In this document: positions 46,867-54,675 of the stretch, in pieces
How positions within the stretch are numbered: the stretch's first letter is position 1
How the letters are laid out: each line of letters opens with the position of its first letter
Made by a program: the position numbers and the translations under genes
Notes under the pieces: generated by a model
Database searches by the model: none
What the model was told of the DNA's origin: nothing
What the model saw: only the letters and a program-made list of their open reading frames with translations
Assembly: GCF_002786295.1 (NCBI RefSeq)
Contig: NZ_PGTC01000010.1
Coordinates: 372,001-436,000 of the forward strand
Direction of reading: 5' to 3'
Length of the DNA stretch: 64,000 nt
Origin: Pseudooceanicola marinus
GTDB lineage: Bacteria; Pseudomonadota; Alphaproteobacteria; Rhodobacterales; Rhodobacteraceae

Positions 46867-46913
46867 TTGATCGCCCTCTTGTGAAGACATCGCCGCTATA
46901 GCGAACGGCTACG

Positions 46914-46941
46914 AAAAAGGCCGCGTCGCGGGGACGCGGCC
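46914..46941 (-). terminator. intrinsic terminator between the two pilin genes
   Basis: Arms GGCCGCGTC (46919-46927) and GACGCGGCC (46933-46941), a GCGGG loop, followed on the minus strand by TTTTT (complement of 46914-46918). It lies 25 bases after the main pilin stop and before the second pilin-like gene and the Tad assembly genes. Confidence 0.85.
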
Positions 46942-46966
46942 TGATGCCAGGAAACTGGCGCGACGC

Positions 46967-47161
46967 TTATTGGCCGGTGTCCACGTTGATCGTGCCTTCG
47001 TCCATGGCGGTGGAAACGTTTTCGCCCATGTCGGTGACACCGGAAGAGATGGCGGAGTAGGCTGCGCCACCCAGGGCAACAACGGCTGCGGTCAGCACGA
47101 CCCAGTCAACGGTCACGGCGCCGGATTCGTTCTTGCGGAAGTTCTTGATGAAGTTGATCAT
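46967..47161 (-). CDS. flp: Flp family type IVb pilin
   Basis: A 64-residue prepilin. A short charged leader (MINFIKNFRKNESG) ends at the prepilin peptidase site, and the mature chain begins AVTVDWVVLTAAVVALGGAA, the membrane-spanning assembly helix. Position 5-6 is Asp-Trp, where the classical Flp motif has Glu-Tyr; the same pair occurs in the neighbouring second copy and, as far as I recall, in Rhodobacterales pilins generally. A strong ribosome binding site (GGAGGGAC) precedes ATG 47161. It is the first gene of the Tad locus and is closed by a strong terminator, fitting high pilin output. Confidence 0.85.
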   Translation of the reverse strand: MINFIKNFRKNESGAVTVDWVVLTAAVVALGGAAYSAISSGVTDMGENVSTAMDEGTINVDTGQ

Positions 47162-47350
47162 GGTCTTGTCCCTCCAAAGGATCACTAGGTTTCATATGCT
47201 CCGCTTCGATGTTTGGCGTGGCCCGTTGCTCTCTCTCTTGGGTCACCACCTCTGCGGCACGGGTTAGTTATAGCCCTTGGATTCGGGCAGGAATTGGGCA
47301 CCTTTGTAGCGAAAAAGCAGTTTGTTTAAGCTCCCACGAGACATGGGGTT

Positions 47351-48382
47351 ATGTCTTTGAAATTAAACATCTTAAAAAGATGCTGCCGTGGTGGTTTTCC
47401 TCTTGGAGGCCTGTTTTCCGGGGCCGCGGGAGGGAGAAATGGGACGCAAAATCCGCGGGATGGCGCCCGATTCCCGGCTTTTGCAGGCCGCAGCCGTCCC
47501 TCTGATCGGGCGCCCGGACGGGCGCTGCGCGGCCAGTTCCTGGTTTCGGCGCTGACCGTGGTTCTGCTGGGGGCCGCAGGGCAGAGCGCTGCACAGGATC
47601 AGGCTGGCGCCCCCCGGACGCCGCCCCCCTTCAGGGATTTCACCCATCGGACGGTGCGCCCGCCGGAGCCCGGCGCGAAGAAGCGGATCACGGTGCAGAT
47701 CACTCCCACGGCGCCACCTGCGACCGCTGCACGGCCTCAGGCGGCGTCCATGGGGGGCGCGACCGCCGGGGCGGGGCCTACCCCGGGTGCGGGGCGGTTC
47801 GGCTGGTTCTGGCAGGCCATGTCGCCGGAGATGGAGGCCAGTGGGCCGGGGCGGCTGGAACCGGCGCTGACCGCATTGGCCACCGCGCCTGCGGCGCAGG
47901 CTGTGCCCGCGCCGCGCCTAGGCTCGTTGATGGAGATCGCCCGCGCCCACGCAACGCCGATCCTGCTGCATTCGGCCGGCACCCGTGTGTCGCCCGCGCT
48001 GGTGCTGGCGGTGATCGCGGTGGAATCGTCGGGCGATGCGGGGGCGCAAAGCCGCGCCGGCGCCCAGGGGCTGATGCAGCTGATGCCCGACACCGCGCTG
48101 CGCTATGGCGTGTCCGATCCCTTCGATGCCGATCAGAACATCGCGGGCGGCATCGCCTTCCTGGATGACCTGATGGACCGCTTCGCAGGGGACCCGATCA
48201 TGGTGCTGGCGGGCTACAACGCGGGCGAGACGCAGCTGGCCGACCATGGCGGCGTGCCCGATTTCGCCGAGACCCGGGACTACGTTCCCAAGGTGCTGGC
48301 GGCCTTCGCCGTCGCCCGGGGGTTGTGCCTGACCCCGCCGGAGCTGATCTCGGACGGCTGCGTCTTCCGCCTGCCGGACTAG
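47351..48382 (+). CDS. lytic transglycosylase domain protein
   Basis: A C-terminal SLT/GEWL-like domain (about residues 195-330) with the catalytic glutamate in AVIAVESSGDAGAQS, AGAQGLMQLMPDTALRYGV, DQNIAGGIAFLDDL and VLAGYNAGE. It would cleave peptidoglycan glycan strands, leaving anhydromuramyl ends. The signal-like helix (FLVSALTVVLLGAAGQSAAQ) starts only near residue 63 if ATG 47351 is used, which is odd; a well-placed ribosome binding site plus ATG at 47439 is in another frame. The true start is therefore uncertain. It lies beyond the start of the Tad pilus locus, divergent from it, and might serve envelope passage of the pilus. Confidence 0.8.
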   Translation: MSLKLNILKRCCRGGFPLGGLFSGAAGGRNGTQNPRDGARFPAFAGRSRPSDRAPGRALRGQFLVSALTVVLLGAAGQSAAQDQAGAPRTPPPFRDFTHRTVRPPEPGAKKRITVQITPTAPPATAARPQAASMGGATAGAGPTPGAGRFGWFWQAMSPEMEASGPGRLEPALTALATAPAAQAVPAPRLGSLMEIARAHATPILLHSAGTRVSPALVLAVIAVESSGDAGAQSRAGAQGLMQLMPDTALRYGVSDPFDADQNIAGGIAFLDDLMDRFAGDPIMVLAGYNAGETQLADHGGVPDFAETRDYVPKVLAAFAVARGLCLTPPELISDGCVFRLPD

Positions 48383-48420
48383 GCCCGCCCCGGCGATACT
48401 GCGCCCGGCGCAACGAAATA

Positions 48421-48443
48421 GGCCCGGACGCATCGTCCGGGCC
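48421..48443. terminator. bidirectional terminator between transglycosylase and scoB
   Basis: Perfect 10-base arms GGCCCGGACG (48421-48430) and CGTCCGGGCC (48434-48443) with a CAT loop. It sits between the convergent transglycosylase and scoB genes, with short T-containing flanks on both strands. Confidence 0.65.
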
Positions 48444-48468
48444 TTGGTGTTCCTGCGGGGCGCTGCCC

Positions 48469-49092
48469 TCAGACGATGGTTGCCTCGGTCGCGTCGCGCA
48501 TCTCCTGCTCGGTGACGCCATCGGCGAGTTCAACGATCTTCAGACCGCCCTCGACCACGTCGAGAACCCCGAGGTTGGTGATGATGCGGTTGACCACGCC
48601 CGCGCCGGTCAGCGGCAGGGTGCAGGTCTTCAGCACCTTGCTTTCACCATGCTTGTTCTGATGGTCCATCACCACGATGACGCGGCCGACGCCGGCCACC
48701 AGGTCCATGGCGCCACCCATGCCCTTCACCAGCTTGCCGGGGATCATCCAGTTGGCCAGGTCGCCCTTCTCGTCCACTTCCATGGCGCCAAGGACAGCCG
48801 CGGCGATCTTGCCGCCCCGGATCATCCCGAACGACATGGCGCTGTCGAAATAGGCCGTCTTGGGCAGCTCGGTGATGGTCTGCTTGCCGGCATTGATCAG
48901 GTCGGGGTCTTCCTCGCCCTCGTAGGGGAAGGGGCCCATGCCCAGCATCCCGTTTTCGGACTGAAGCGTGATGTCCTTGTCGCCCACGTAGTTCGCCACC
49001 AGCGTCGGGATCCCGATGCCGAGGTTCACGTACATGCCGTCTTCAAGTTCCTCGGCCGCGCGGGCGGCCATCTGGTTACGGTCCCAGGGCAT
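48469..49092 (-). CDS. scoB: 3-oxoacid CoA-transferase subunit B
   Basis: A 207-residue beta subunit of a succinyl-CoA:3-ketoacid (or acetoacetate) CoA-transferase. The catalytic glutamate is in LQSENGMLGMG (residue about 45), with NLGIGIPT (about 22-29) and GGAMDLVAG (about 124-132) completing the family signature. It works with subunit A to move CoA from succinyl-CoA to acetoacetate in ketone body or PHB turnover. Unusually, its partner gene scoA is not adjacent: a LOV histidine kinase gene lies between them, 24 bases upstream. ATG 49092 is chosen over GTG 49095. Confidence 0.92.
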   Translation of the reverse strand: MPWDRNQMAARAAEELEDGMYVNLGIGIPTLVANYVGDKDITLQSENGMLGMGPFPYEGEEDPDLINAGKQTITELPKTAYFDSAMSFGMIRGGKIAAAVLGAMEVDEKGDLANWMIPGKLVKGMGGAMDLVAGVGRVIVVMDHQNKHGESKVLKTCTLPLTGAGVVNRIITNLGVLDVVEGGLKIVELADGVTEQEMRDATEATIV

Positions 49093-49116
49093 CACTGTCC
49101 TCCTCTTTGAACCTGT

Positions 49117-50157
49117 CTATGCGGTCAGGGTCACGCCGGACAGGTCCAGCGTCACCACGGTACCGGTGGCACCTGTCTTTACATCCAGCGTCCCGTTCAG
49201 CTGGCGGATCAGCCCCGAAATGACCGAGCTGCCGACGGAGCTGTCCTTGGGCCAGGTCACGCCCTCGGGCATGCCGACCCCATCATCGGCGACGGTCACC
49301 CGCAGGCTGCTGCCCGGTAGGGCCTGCAACCGCAGGTCCACTCGGCCGTTCTCCCGCCCGATGAAGGCATGCTGCAGCGCGTTGGTCAGGATCTCGGAGA
49401 CGATCATGCCCATATGGATCGCGGCCTCGGATTCGGCCTCGGCGTCTTCCACGTCGACGTTCACCGTCAGGCCGGGGCGACCGTCCAGCGCCTGGGTCGC
49501 CGCCGCCAGGCGCGAGAAGTAGGCGCCGAGAGACACGGTATCCATGTTGCGCCGCCGTTCAGGGTTCGACAACTCCTGGTACAGCACCTGAAGGCTCTCG
49601 ATGCGGCGCGACAACTGCTGGAACTGGTCCTGCGCGGCACCGGCGCCGCGCCCGTACATCCGGGTCAGCGAGACGATCATCGACAGGTGGTTCTTCACCC
49701 GGTGCTGCACCTCGCGCATGGCATGGCGCACGGCATTGGGCGACAGCACGTCCTCGACCTCGGCCAGGGGTTTCTGGATGCCCAGGAAATACCGCAAGGA
49801 GCCGTCCTCGAAGAAGATCGGCGCCAGCATCAGCCGGTTGGTGAAGACCTCGCCATCGGCGCGGTAGTTCACCAGGTCGACGGTACAGTCGGTCTGGGTC
49901 GCGATCGCGTCGCGCAGACGTTTCACGTCGTCCGGGTCCGTGCCCTCCCCCTGCAGGAAGCGGCAGTTGCGACCGATGGCCATCTCGGCGTTGTAGCCCG
50001 TGACCCGCTCGAACGCGCGGTTCACGTAAACGATGGGGTTGTCAGGCAGGGCAGGGTCGGTCAGCACCATGGAGATCCTCGATCCGGCAAGCGTCTCGAA
50101 GGCTTCCATGTGGGTCAGGGGCTGAATCTCAACCCGGTTTTCGGCGTCCATCGTCAT
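49117..50157 (-). CDS. LOV domain blue-light sensor histidine kinase (HWE/HisKA_2 type)
   Basis: A 346-residue cytoplasmic sensor kinase without membrane segments. Residues about 17-130 form a LOV/PAS domain with the photoactive GRNCRFLQ motif (Cys65) and the flavin-contacting residues N98 (NYRADG), N107 (FTNRL) and Q128 (FLGIQ). A connecting helix leads to the kinase core: phosphoacceptor His152 in EVQHRVKNHLSMIVSL, then an ATP-binding domain with the N box VSEILTNALQHAF and VADDGVGMPEG. Blue light should form a Cys-flavin adduct and change kinase output. It lies between scoA (108-base gap) and scoB (24-base gap) on the same strand. No response regulator gene is in the window. Confidence 0.9.
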   Translation of the reverse strand: MTMDAENRVEIQPLTHMEAFETLAGSRISMVLTDPALPDNPIVYVNRAFERVTGYNAEMAIGRNCRFLQGEGTDPDDVKRLRDAIATQTDCTVDLVNYRADGEVFTNRLMLAPIFFEDGSLRYFLGIQKPLAEVEDVLSPNAVRHAMREVQHRVKNHLSMIVSLTRMYGRGAGAAQDQFQQLSRRIESLQVLYQELSNPERRRNMDTVSLGAYFSRLAAATQALDGRPGLTVNVDVEDAEAESEAAIHMGMIVSEILTNALQHAFIGRENGRVDLRLQALPGSSLRVTVADDGVGMPEGVTWPKDSSVGSSVISGLIRQLNGTLDVKTGATGTVVTLDLSGVTLTA

Positions 50158-50265
50158 GTAGCGTCTGTGTCGTCTCTCTCGTGGGCCGGCGCGACTTCTG
50201 CCGCGCCCGTGCCCTATGTGGTGGCCAAGGTTGCCTCTGCAACCCGGGAGCCTGTGCGTGTCCGC

Positions 50266-50964
50266 TCAGGCAGCGGGTCGCGTCGTGACCTTCTCGATCC
50301 GCTTTTCGTGCTCGCCCTGGATCAGGCGGTGTACGTAGATGCCGGGCAGGTGGATGTGATCGGGATCCAGCTCGCCGGGTTCGACGATCTCCTCGACCTC
50401 CATCACGCAGACCTTGCCGCACATGGCGGCCGGCGGATTGAAGTTGCGGGCGGTCTTGCGGAAGATGGCATTGCCGGTGGTGTCCGCCTTCCAGGCCTTC
50501 ACGATGGACAGATCGGCAAAGATGCCTTCCTCCATGATGTAGGTTTCGCCCTTGAAGTCCTTGTGTTCCTTGCCCTCGGCGATCTGGGTGCCGACGCCGG
50601 TCTTGGTGTAGAAGCCGGGGATGCCTGCGCCGCCGGCGCGCATGCGCTCGGCCAGGGTGCCTTGGGGGTTGAATTCCAGCTCCAGCTCGCCCGAAAGGTA
50701 CTGGCGCATGAATTCCGCGTTCTCGCCCACGTAGGAGGAGATCATCTTCTTCACCTGCTTGCTTTGCAGCAGGATGCCGATGCCGAAGTCGTCGACGCCG
50801 GCGTTGTTGGAGGCGAAGGTCAGATCCTTGGTACCTGCCTCCTTGATCGCGTCCAGCAGAAGTTCGGGAATACCGCACAGGCCGAAGCCGCCGGCGGCGA
50901 TCTGCATGCCGTCAAAGAGCAGCCCGTCGAGCGCTTCCGCGGCGGAGCCGTACACTTTCTTCAT
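50266..50964 (-). CDS. scoA: 3-oxoacid CoA-transferase subunit A
   Basis: A 232-residue alpha subunit of the CoA-transferase. Conserved features are the CoA-binding [16 protein letters not shown] (about 22-37), [16 protein letters not shown], and the [15 protein letters not shown] segment (about 112-126). It starts at ATG 50964 behind a strong ribosome binding site (GAGGAGGAATTCC). It is the first gene of a scoA-LOV kinase-scoB transcription unit; the only other gene upstream on this strand is the L,D-transpeptidase, 157 bases away. Confidence 0.93.
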   Translation of the reverse strand: MKKVYGSAAEALDGLLFDGMQIAAGGFGLCGIPELLLDAIKEAGTKDLTFASNNAGVDDFGIGILLQSKQVKKMISSYVGENAEFMRQYLSGELELEFNPQGTLAERMRAGGAGIPGFYTKTGVGTQIAEGKEHKDFKGETYIMEEGIFADLSIVKAWKADTTGNAIFRKTARNFNPPAAMCGKVCVMEVEEIVEPGELDPDHIHLPGIYVHRLIQGEHEKRIEKVTTRPAA

Positions 50965-51121
50965 GGAATTCCTCCTCAGACCTTGTTGCCTCTGTCTTGC
51001 CCACGAGGGGAGGCGAAGTCAAATGCTAGGCGCCATATACGGGTTTCCACGGTAAGACCCGCCGCCCTGCGGGGCGACGGGTCAGCCGGGGGATGGAGCC
51101 TTGCGCGTGCGAAGTGCGGGA

Positions 51122-51733
51122 TCAGATGATCCGCACCTGTGTGCCGATCGGGGTGGCCGCGAACAGCTCCTCGATGGAGGGGTTGTAGAGGCCGATGCAG
51201 CCGTCCGAGCTTTGCCGGCCGATCTTGCGCGTGTCGTGGGTGCCGTGGATCAGGTAGGCGGGCCAGCTGAGGTACATGGCATGGGTGCCCAGCGGGTTGT
51301 CGGGGCCGGGGGGCATGTACTGCAGCTCGGGGTTGCGCTCCTTCATGGAGGCCGTGGGGGTCCAGTCGGGGCCCACCTTCTTGCGCACCACCTCGGTGTA
51401 TCCGCGCTTGGTCAGCTCTTCCGAGGCGGGGACGGAGGTGGGGTAGATGCGATAATCGCTTTCATCGCCAGACCAGTAGTGCAGCGCGCGCGAGGCGGTG
51501 TCGCAGACGATGGCGGCGACGCCCAGCGTGTCGAAGTGATCGCGCCAGTCCTGCCGCACGAAGCTGGAGGTGTTGCGCCGCACCGGCGCCTGTTCCGGCG
51601 CGGGAATCAGCGGCGGCGGACCATCCGTGGCATCTTGCGCGCGGGCGGTGGCGGGCACCAGCGTGGCAGCTGCGCCGGTCAGCAGGAGCTTGCGTCGGGA
51701 CAGCCGGCTGGCGGACAGGGGGGTAGGGGGCAT
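51122..51733 (-). CDS. L,D-transpeptidase (YkuD family)
   Basis: A 203-residue exported protein. The N-terminus has a twin-arginine-like leader (SRLSRRKLLLTGAAATLVPATARAQ), so Tat export is likely. The YkuD catalytic region is YLIHGTHDTRKIGRQSSDGCIGL (about residues 160-182), with His and the nucleophilic Cys in SDGCIGL, which would form meso-DAP 3-3 crosslinks or attach proteins to peptidoglycan. It is closer to the short YbiS/ErfK-type members. It is monocistronic, upstream of scoA and downstream of the topA hairpin. Confidence 0.9.
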   Translation of the reverse strand: MPPTPLSASRLSRRKLLLTGAAATLVPATARAQDATDGPPPLIPAPEQAPVRRNTSSFVRQDWRDHFDTLGVAAIVCDTASRALHYWSGDESDYRIYPTSVPASEELTKRGYTEVVRKKVGPDWTPTASMKERNPELQYMPPGPDNPLGTHAMYLSWPAYLIHGTHDTRKIGRQSSDGCIGLYNPSIEELFAATPIGTQVRII

Positions 51734-51825
51734 GATCTCTCCGGTCTGGCTTGCAGGGTCTGTGGCACAAGATCGGGATCAAGAGGCCGAGTGGCCAATC
51801 ACAACTCCGGGACGGAGCGTGAGTG

Positions 51826-51856
51826 CGCCTCCCGGGCCACAGGGGGCCGGGAGGCG
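51826..51856 (-). terminator. hairpin after topA
   Basis: Arms CGCCTCCCGG (51826-51835) and CCGGGAGGCG (51847-51856) with an 11-base loop, just below the topA stop on the minus strand. No T-run follows, so termination is likely Rho-assisted or inefficient. Confidence 0.45.
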
Positions 51857-51863
51857 GCAGTAA

Positions 51864-54539
51864 TCATTGCGCGTCGGAGGCCTTGGGCTCGGCCTTCTTC
51901 GCCGGGGCCTTCTTGGCTGCCGGCTTCTTGGCGGCTGTCGATTTCGCCGCCGGCTTCTTGGCCGCAGACTTCGCCGGCGCCTTCTTGGCGGTGGTTTTCT
52001 TCGCGGCGGCCTTCTTCGGTGCGACCTTCTTGCCGGTCTTGGCGGCACGTTCGGCGATCAGCTCCACCGCCTTGTCCAGGGTCACCGTGTCCGGCTCGAC
52101 CCCTTCGGGCAGGGTGGCATTGATCTTCTCCCACTTCACGTAGGGGCCGTACTTGCCTTCCAGCAGCTGCACCGGCGCGCCCGCCTCGGGGTGATCGCCC
52201 AGCTCCTTCAGCACCTTGGCCTGGCCACGGCCCTTGCGGGAGGCAACCTTCTCCGCCAGTAGCTGCACCGCGCGGTTCATGCCCACGGTCCAGACTTCGT
52301 CCAGCCCTTCCAGGTTGGCATTGGTGCCGCCCCGGTCAGAGGTGCTCTCGGCGTGCTTGATGTAGGGGCCGTAGCGGCCGATGTTGGCCCAGACGTTCAC
52401 CCCGTCCTCGGGGTGCGGGCCGATCAGCCGCGGCAGGGCCAGCAGGCGCACGGCCTCTTCCAGGGTCAGATCCTCCGGCGCCCAGTCCTTCGGCACCGAC
52501 TGGCGCGGGGGCTTCTTGTTGTCTTCCGTCACCTCGCCGCGCTGGCAGTAGGGACCGAAGCGGCCCTTCATGACGTAGATCTTGTCGCCATTGTCCTCGC
52601 CCAGGAACTTGCCCTCGGGCGGGATCGCGCTGGCCTCGGCCTCGGGGTTCGGGGGGCCGAAGGGGCGGGTATAGCGGCATTCGGGGTATTGCGAGCAGCC
52701 GATGAAGGCGCCGCCCGAGCGCGCGGTGCGCATCGACAGCCGGCCCTTGCCGCAGTTCGGGCACAGGCGCGGGTCGCTGCCATCCTCGGTCGGCGGGAAG
52801 AGATGCGGCTCCAGCACCTCGTTGATCTTGTCCAGCACCTCTGTGATGCGCAGCTCGGACGTCTCGGCGATGGCGGCGGAGAAATCGCGCCAGAAGCGGT
52901 TCAGCACGTCCTTGTAGTCGCGGTCACCGGCCGACACGTCGTCCAGTTCTTCCTCAAGATCCGCGGTGAAGTCGTATTCCACGTATTTCTTGAAGTAGTT
53001 GGACAGGAAGGCGATCACCAGCCGGCCCTTGTCCTCGGGGATCAGGCGGTTCTTGTCCTTGATGACATAGCCGCGATCCTGGATCGTGGTCACGATCGAG
53101 GCGTAGGTGGAGGGGCGGCCGATGCCCAGCTCTTCCATCCGCTTCACCAGCGTTGCCTCGGTGTAGCGCGGCGGCGGCTGAGTGAAATGCTGTTCCGGGT
53201 TGATCTCGGACTTGGCGGTTTTCTCGCCTTCGTGGATCTGCGGCAGGCGCTTGTCGTCGTCATCGACGACATCGTCGCGGCCTTCTTCGTAGACCCGCAG
53301 GAAGCCGTCGAACAGCACGACCTGGCCGGTGGCGCGCAGGCCGACCTGGCGGTCCTGGCTGCCGATCTCGACCGTGGTGCGTTCCATCCGGGCGCCTTCC
53401 ATCTGGCAGGCCAGGGTGCGTTTCCAGATCAGGTCGTAAAGCTTGCGCTGATCCTCCGACAGACCCAGGGCGGCGGCGTCCTTGGTCATGTCGGTGGGGC
53501 GGATGCACTCGTGCGCTTCCTGGGCGTTCTTCGCCTTGTTCTTGTAGACCCGCGGGCTGCCCGGCACGTATTCCTTGCCGAAGCGATCGGCGATGGCGTC
53601 GCGGCAGGCGCTGACCGCCTCGGGCGCCATGTCGATGCCGTCGGTCCGCATGTAGGTGATATGCCCGGCCTCATAGAGGCGCTGCGCGGTGTTCATCGTG
53701 GCCCGGGCGCCCATGCCGAACTTGCGGCTCGCCTCCTGCTGCAGGGTGGAGGTCATGAAGGGCGGGCTGGGGTTGCGCGAGGCGGGCTTGGCCTCGACCG
53801 AGGTCACGGTCAGATCGCGGCTGTTGATCGCCTGCACGGCCATCTCGGCCTGGGTCTCGTTCTCGATGGAGAACTTGTCGAGCTTGTCGCCGGCCAGCGT
53901 GGTCAGCCGGGCCTCGAACTCCTGGCCCCGGGGCGTGGTCAGGATGGCCTTCACCGTCCAGTACTCGCGGGGCTTGAAGGCCTCGATCTCCATCTCGCGT
54001 TCGACGATCAGGCGCAGGCAGACCGATTGCACCCGGCCGGCGGATTTGGCGCCGGGCAGCTTGCGCCACAGCACGGGCGACAGGTTGAAGCCCACGAGGT
54101 AATCCAGCGCGCGGCGGGCGAGGTAGGCATGCACCAGATCCTCGTCCACCTGGCGCGGGTTCTTCATCGCCTCGGTCACCGCCGTCTTGGTGATCGCGTT
54201 GAACACCACGCGGCTGACCGGCGTGTCCTTCTTCAGGGCCTTGCGGTTGCGCAGGGCCTCTTCCAGGTGCCACGAAATCGCCTCCCCCTCGCGATCGGGG
54301 TCAGTGGCGAGGATCAGGGCGTTGTCGTCCTTCAGGGCGTCGGCGATGGCCTTCACATGCTTCTTGCTGTCGCTGGCCACCTCCCATTTCATGTCGAATT
54401 CATGCTCGGGATCGACCGAGCCGTCTTTCGGAGGCAGGTCGCGCACATGGCCGTAGGACGCGAGAACGGTGTAGTCGGATCCCAGATATTTGTTGATTGT
54501 CTTGGCCTTGGCCGGGGATTCGACAACGACGACGGGCAT
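51864..54539 (-). CDS. topA: DNA topoisomerase I
   Basis: An 891-residue type IA topoisomerase that removes negative supercoils. The Toprim domain starts VVVESPAKAKTINKYLG (about 4-20) with the metal-binding acidic residues in ILATDPDREGEAISWHL. The nucleophilic Tyr is in THITYMRTDGIDM (about 296). A C-terminal zinc finger CPNCGKGRL...GCSQYPEC (about 592-617) is followed by repeat domains and a tail of about 60 residues made of Lys/Ala repeats (KKAAAKKTTAKKAPAK...), which would bind DNA or nucleoid. ATG 54539 (MPVVVVES) is the family start. Confidence 0.95.
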   Translation of the reverse strand: MPVVVVESPAKAKTINKYLGSDYTVLASYGHVRDLPPKDGSVDPEHEFDMKWEVASDSKKHVKAIADALKDDNALILATDPDREGEAISWHLEEALRNRKALKKDTPVSRVVFNAITKTAVTEAMKNPRQVDEDLVHAYLARRALDYLVGFNLSPVLWRKLPGAKSAGRVQSVCLRLIVEREMEIEAFKPREYWTVKAILTTPRGQEFEARLTTLAGDKLDKFSIENETQAEMAVQAINSRDLTVTSVEAKPASRNPSPPFMTSTLQQEASRKFGMGARATMNTAQRLYEAGHITYMRTDGIDMAPEAVSACRDAIADRFGKEYVPGSPRVYKNKAKNAQEAHECIRPTDMTKDAAALGLSEDQRKLYDLIWKRTLACQMEGARMERTTVEIGSQDRQVGLRATGQVVLFDGFLRVYEEGRDDVVDDDDKRLPQIHEGEKTAKSEINPEQHFTQPPPRYTEATLVKRMEELGIGRPSTYASIVTTIQDRGYVIKDKNRLIPEDKGRLVIAFLSNYFKKYVEYDFTADLEEELDDVSAGDRDYKDVLNRFWRDFSAAIAETSELRITEVLDKINEVLEPHLFPPTEDGSDPRLCPNCGKGRLSMRTARSGGAFIGCSQYPECRYTRPFGPPNPEAEASAIPPEGKFLGEDNGDKIYVMKGRFGPYCQRGEVTEDNKKPPRQSVPKDWAPEDLTLEEAVRLLALPRLIGPHPEDGVNVWANIGRYGPYIKHAESTSDRGGTNANLEGLDEVWTVGMNRAVQLLAEKVASRKGRGQAKVLKELGDHPEAGAPVQLLEGKYGPYVKWEKINATLPEGVEPDTVTLDKAVELIAERAAKTGKKVAPKKAAAKKTTAKKAPAKSAAKKPAAKSTAAKKPAAKKAPAKKAEPKASDAQ

Positions 54540-54675
54540 GCGGGTTCCTTTCGCTGGACGGCTCGACTCGAAAGACGCGCCTTGGCGGCGGAACATGTGG
54601 GCTGGCAGGGCTGATTGTCAATGGAGGCAATCCTGCCCATGGCCCCGGGCCCTGCTGCGCCGCGGCAAAGGGCGA

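Noticed and set aside
51864-52143. Repeated DNA at the topA 3' end considered as a CRISPR or tandem repeat array
   Set aside because: The repeats are short codon-level Lys/Ala repeats inside the topA frame, without uniform spacers.
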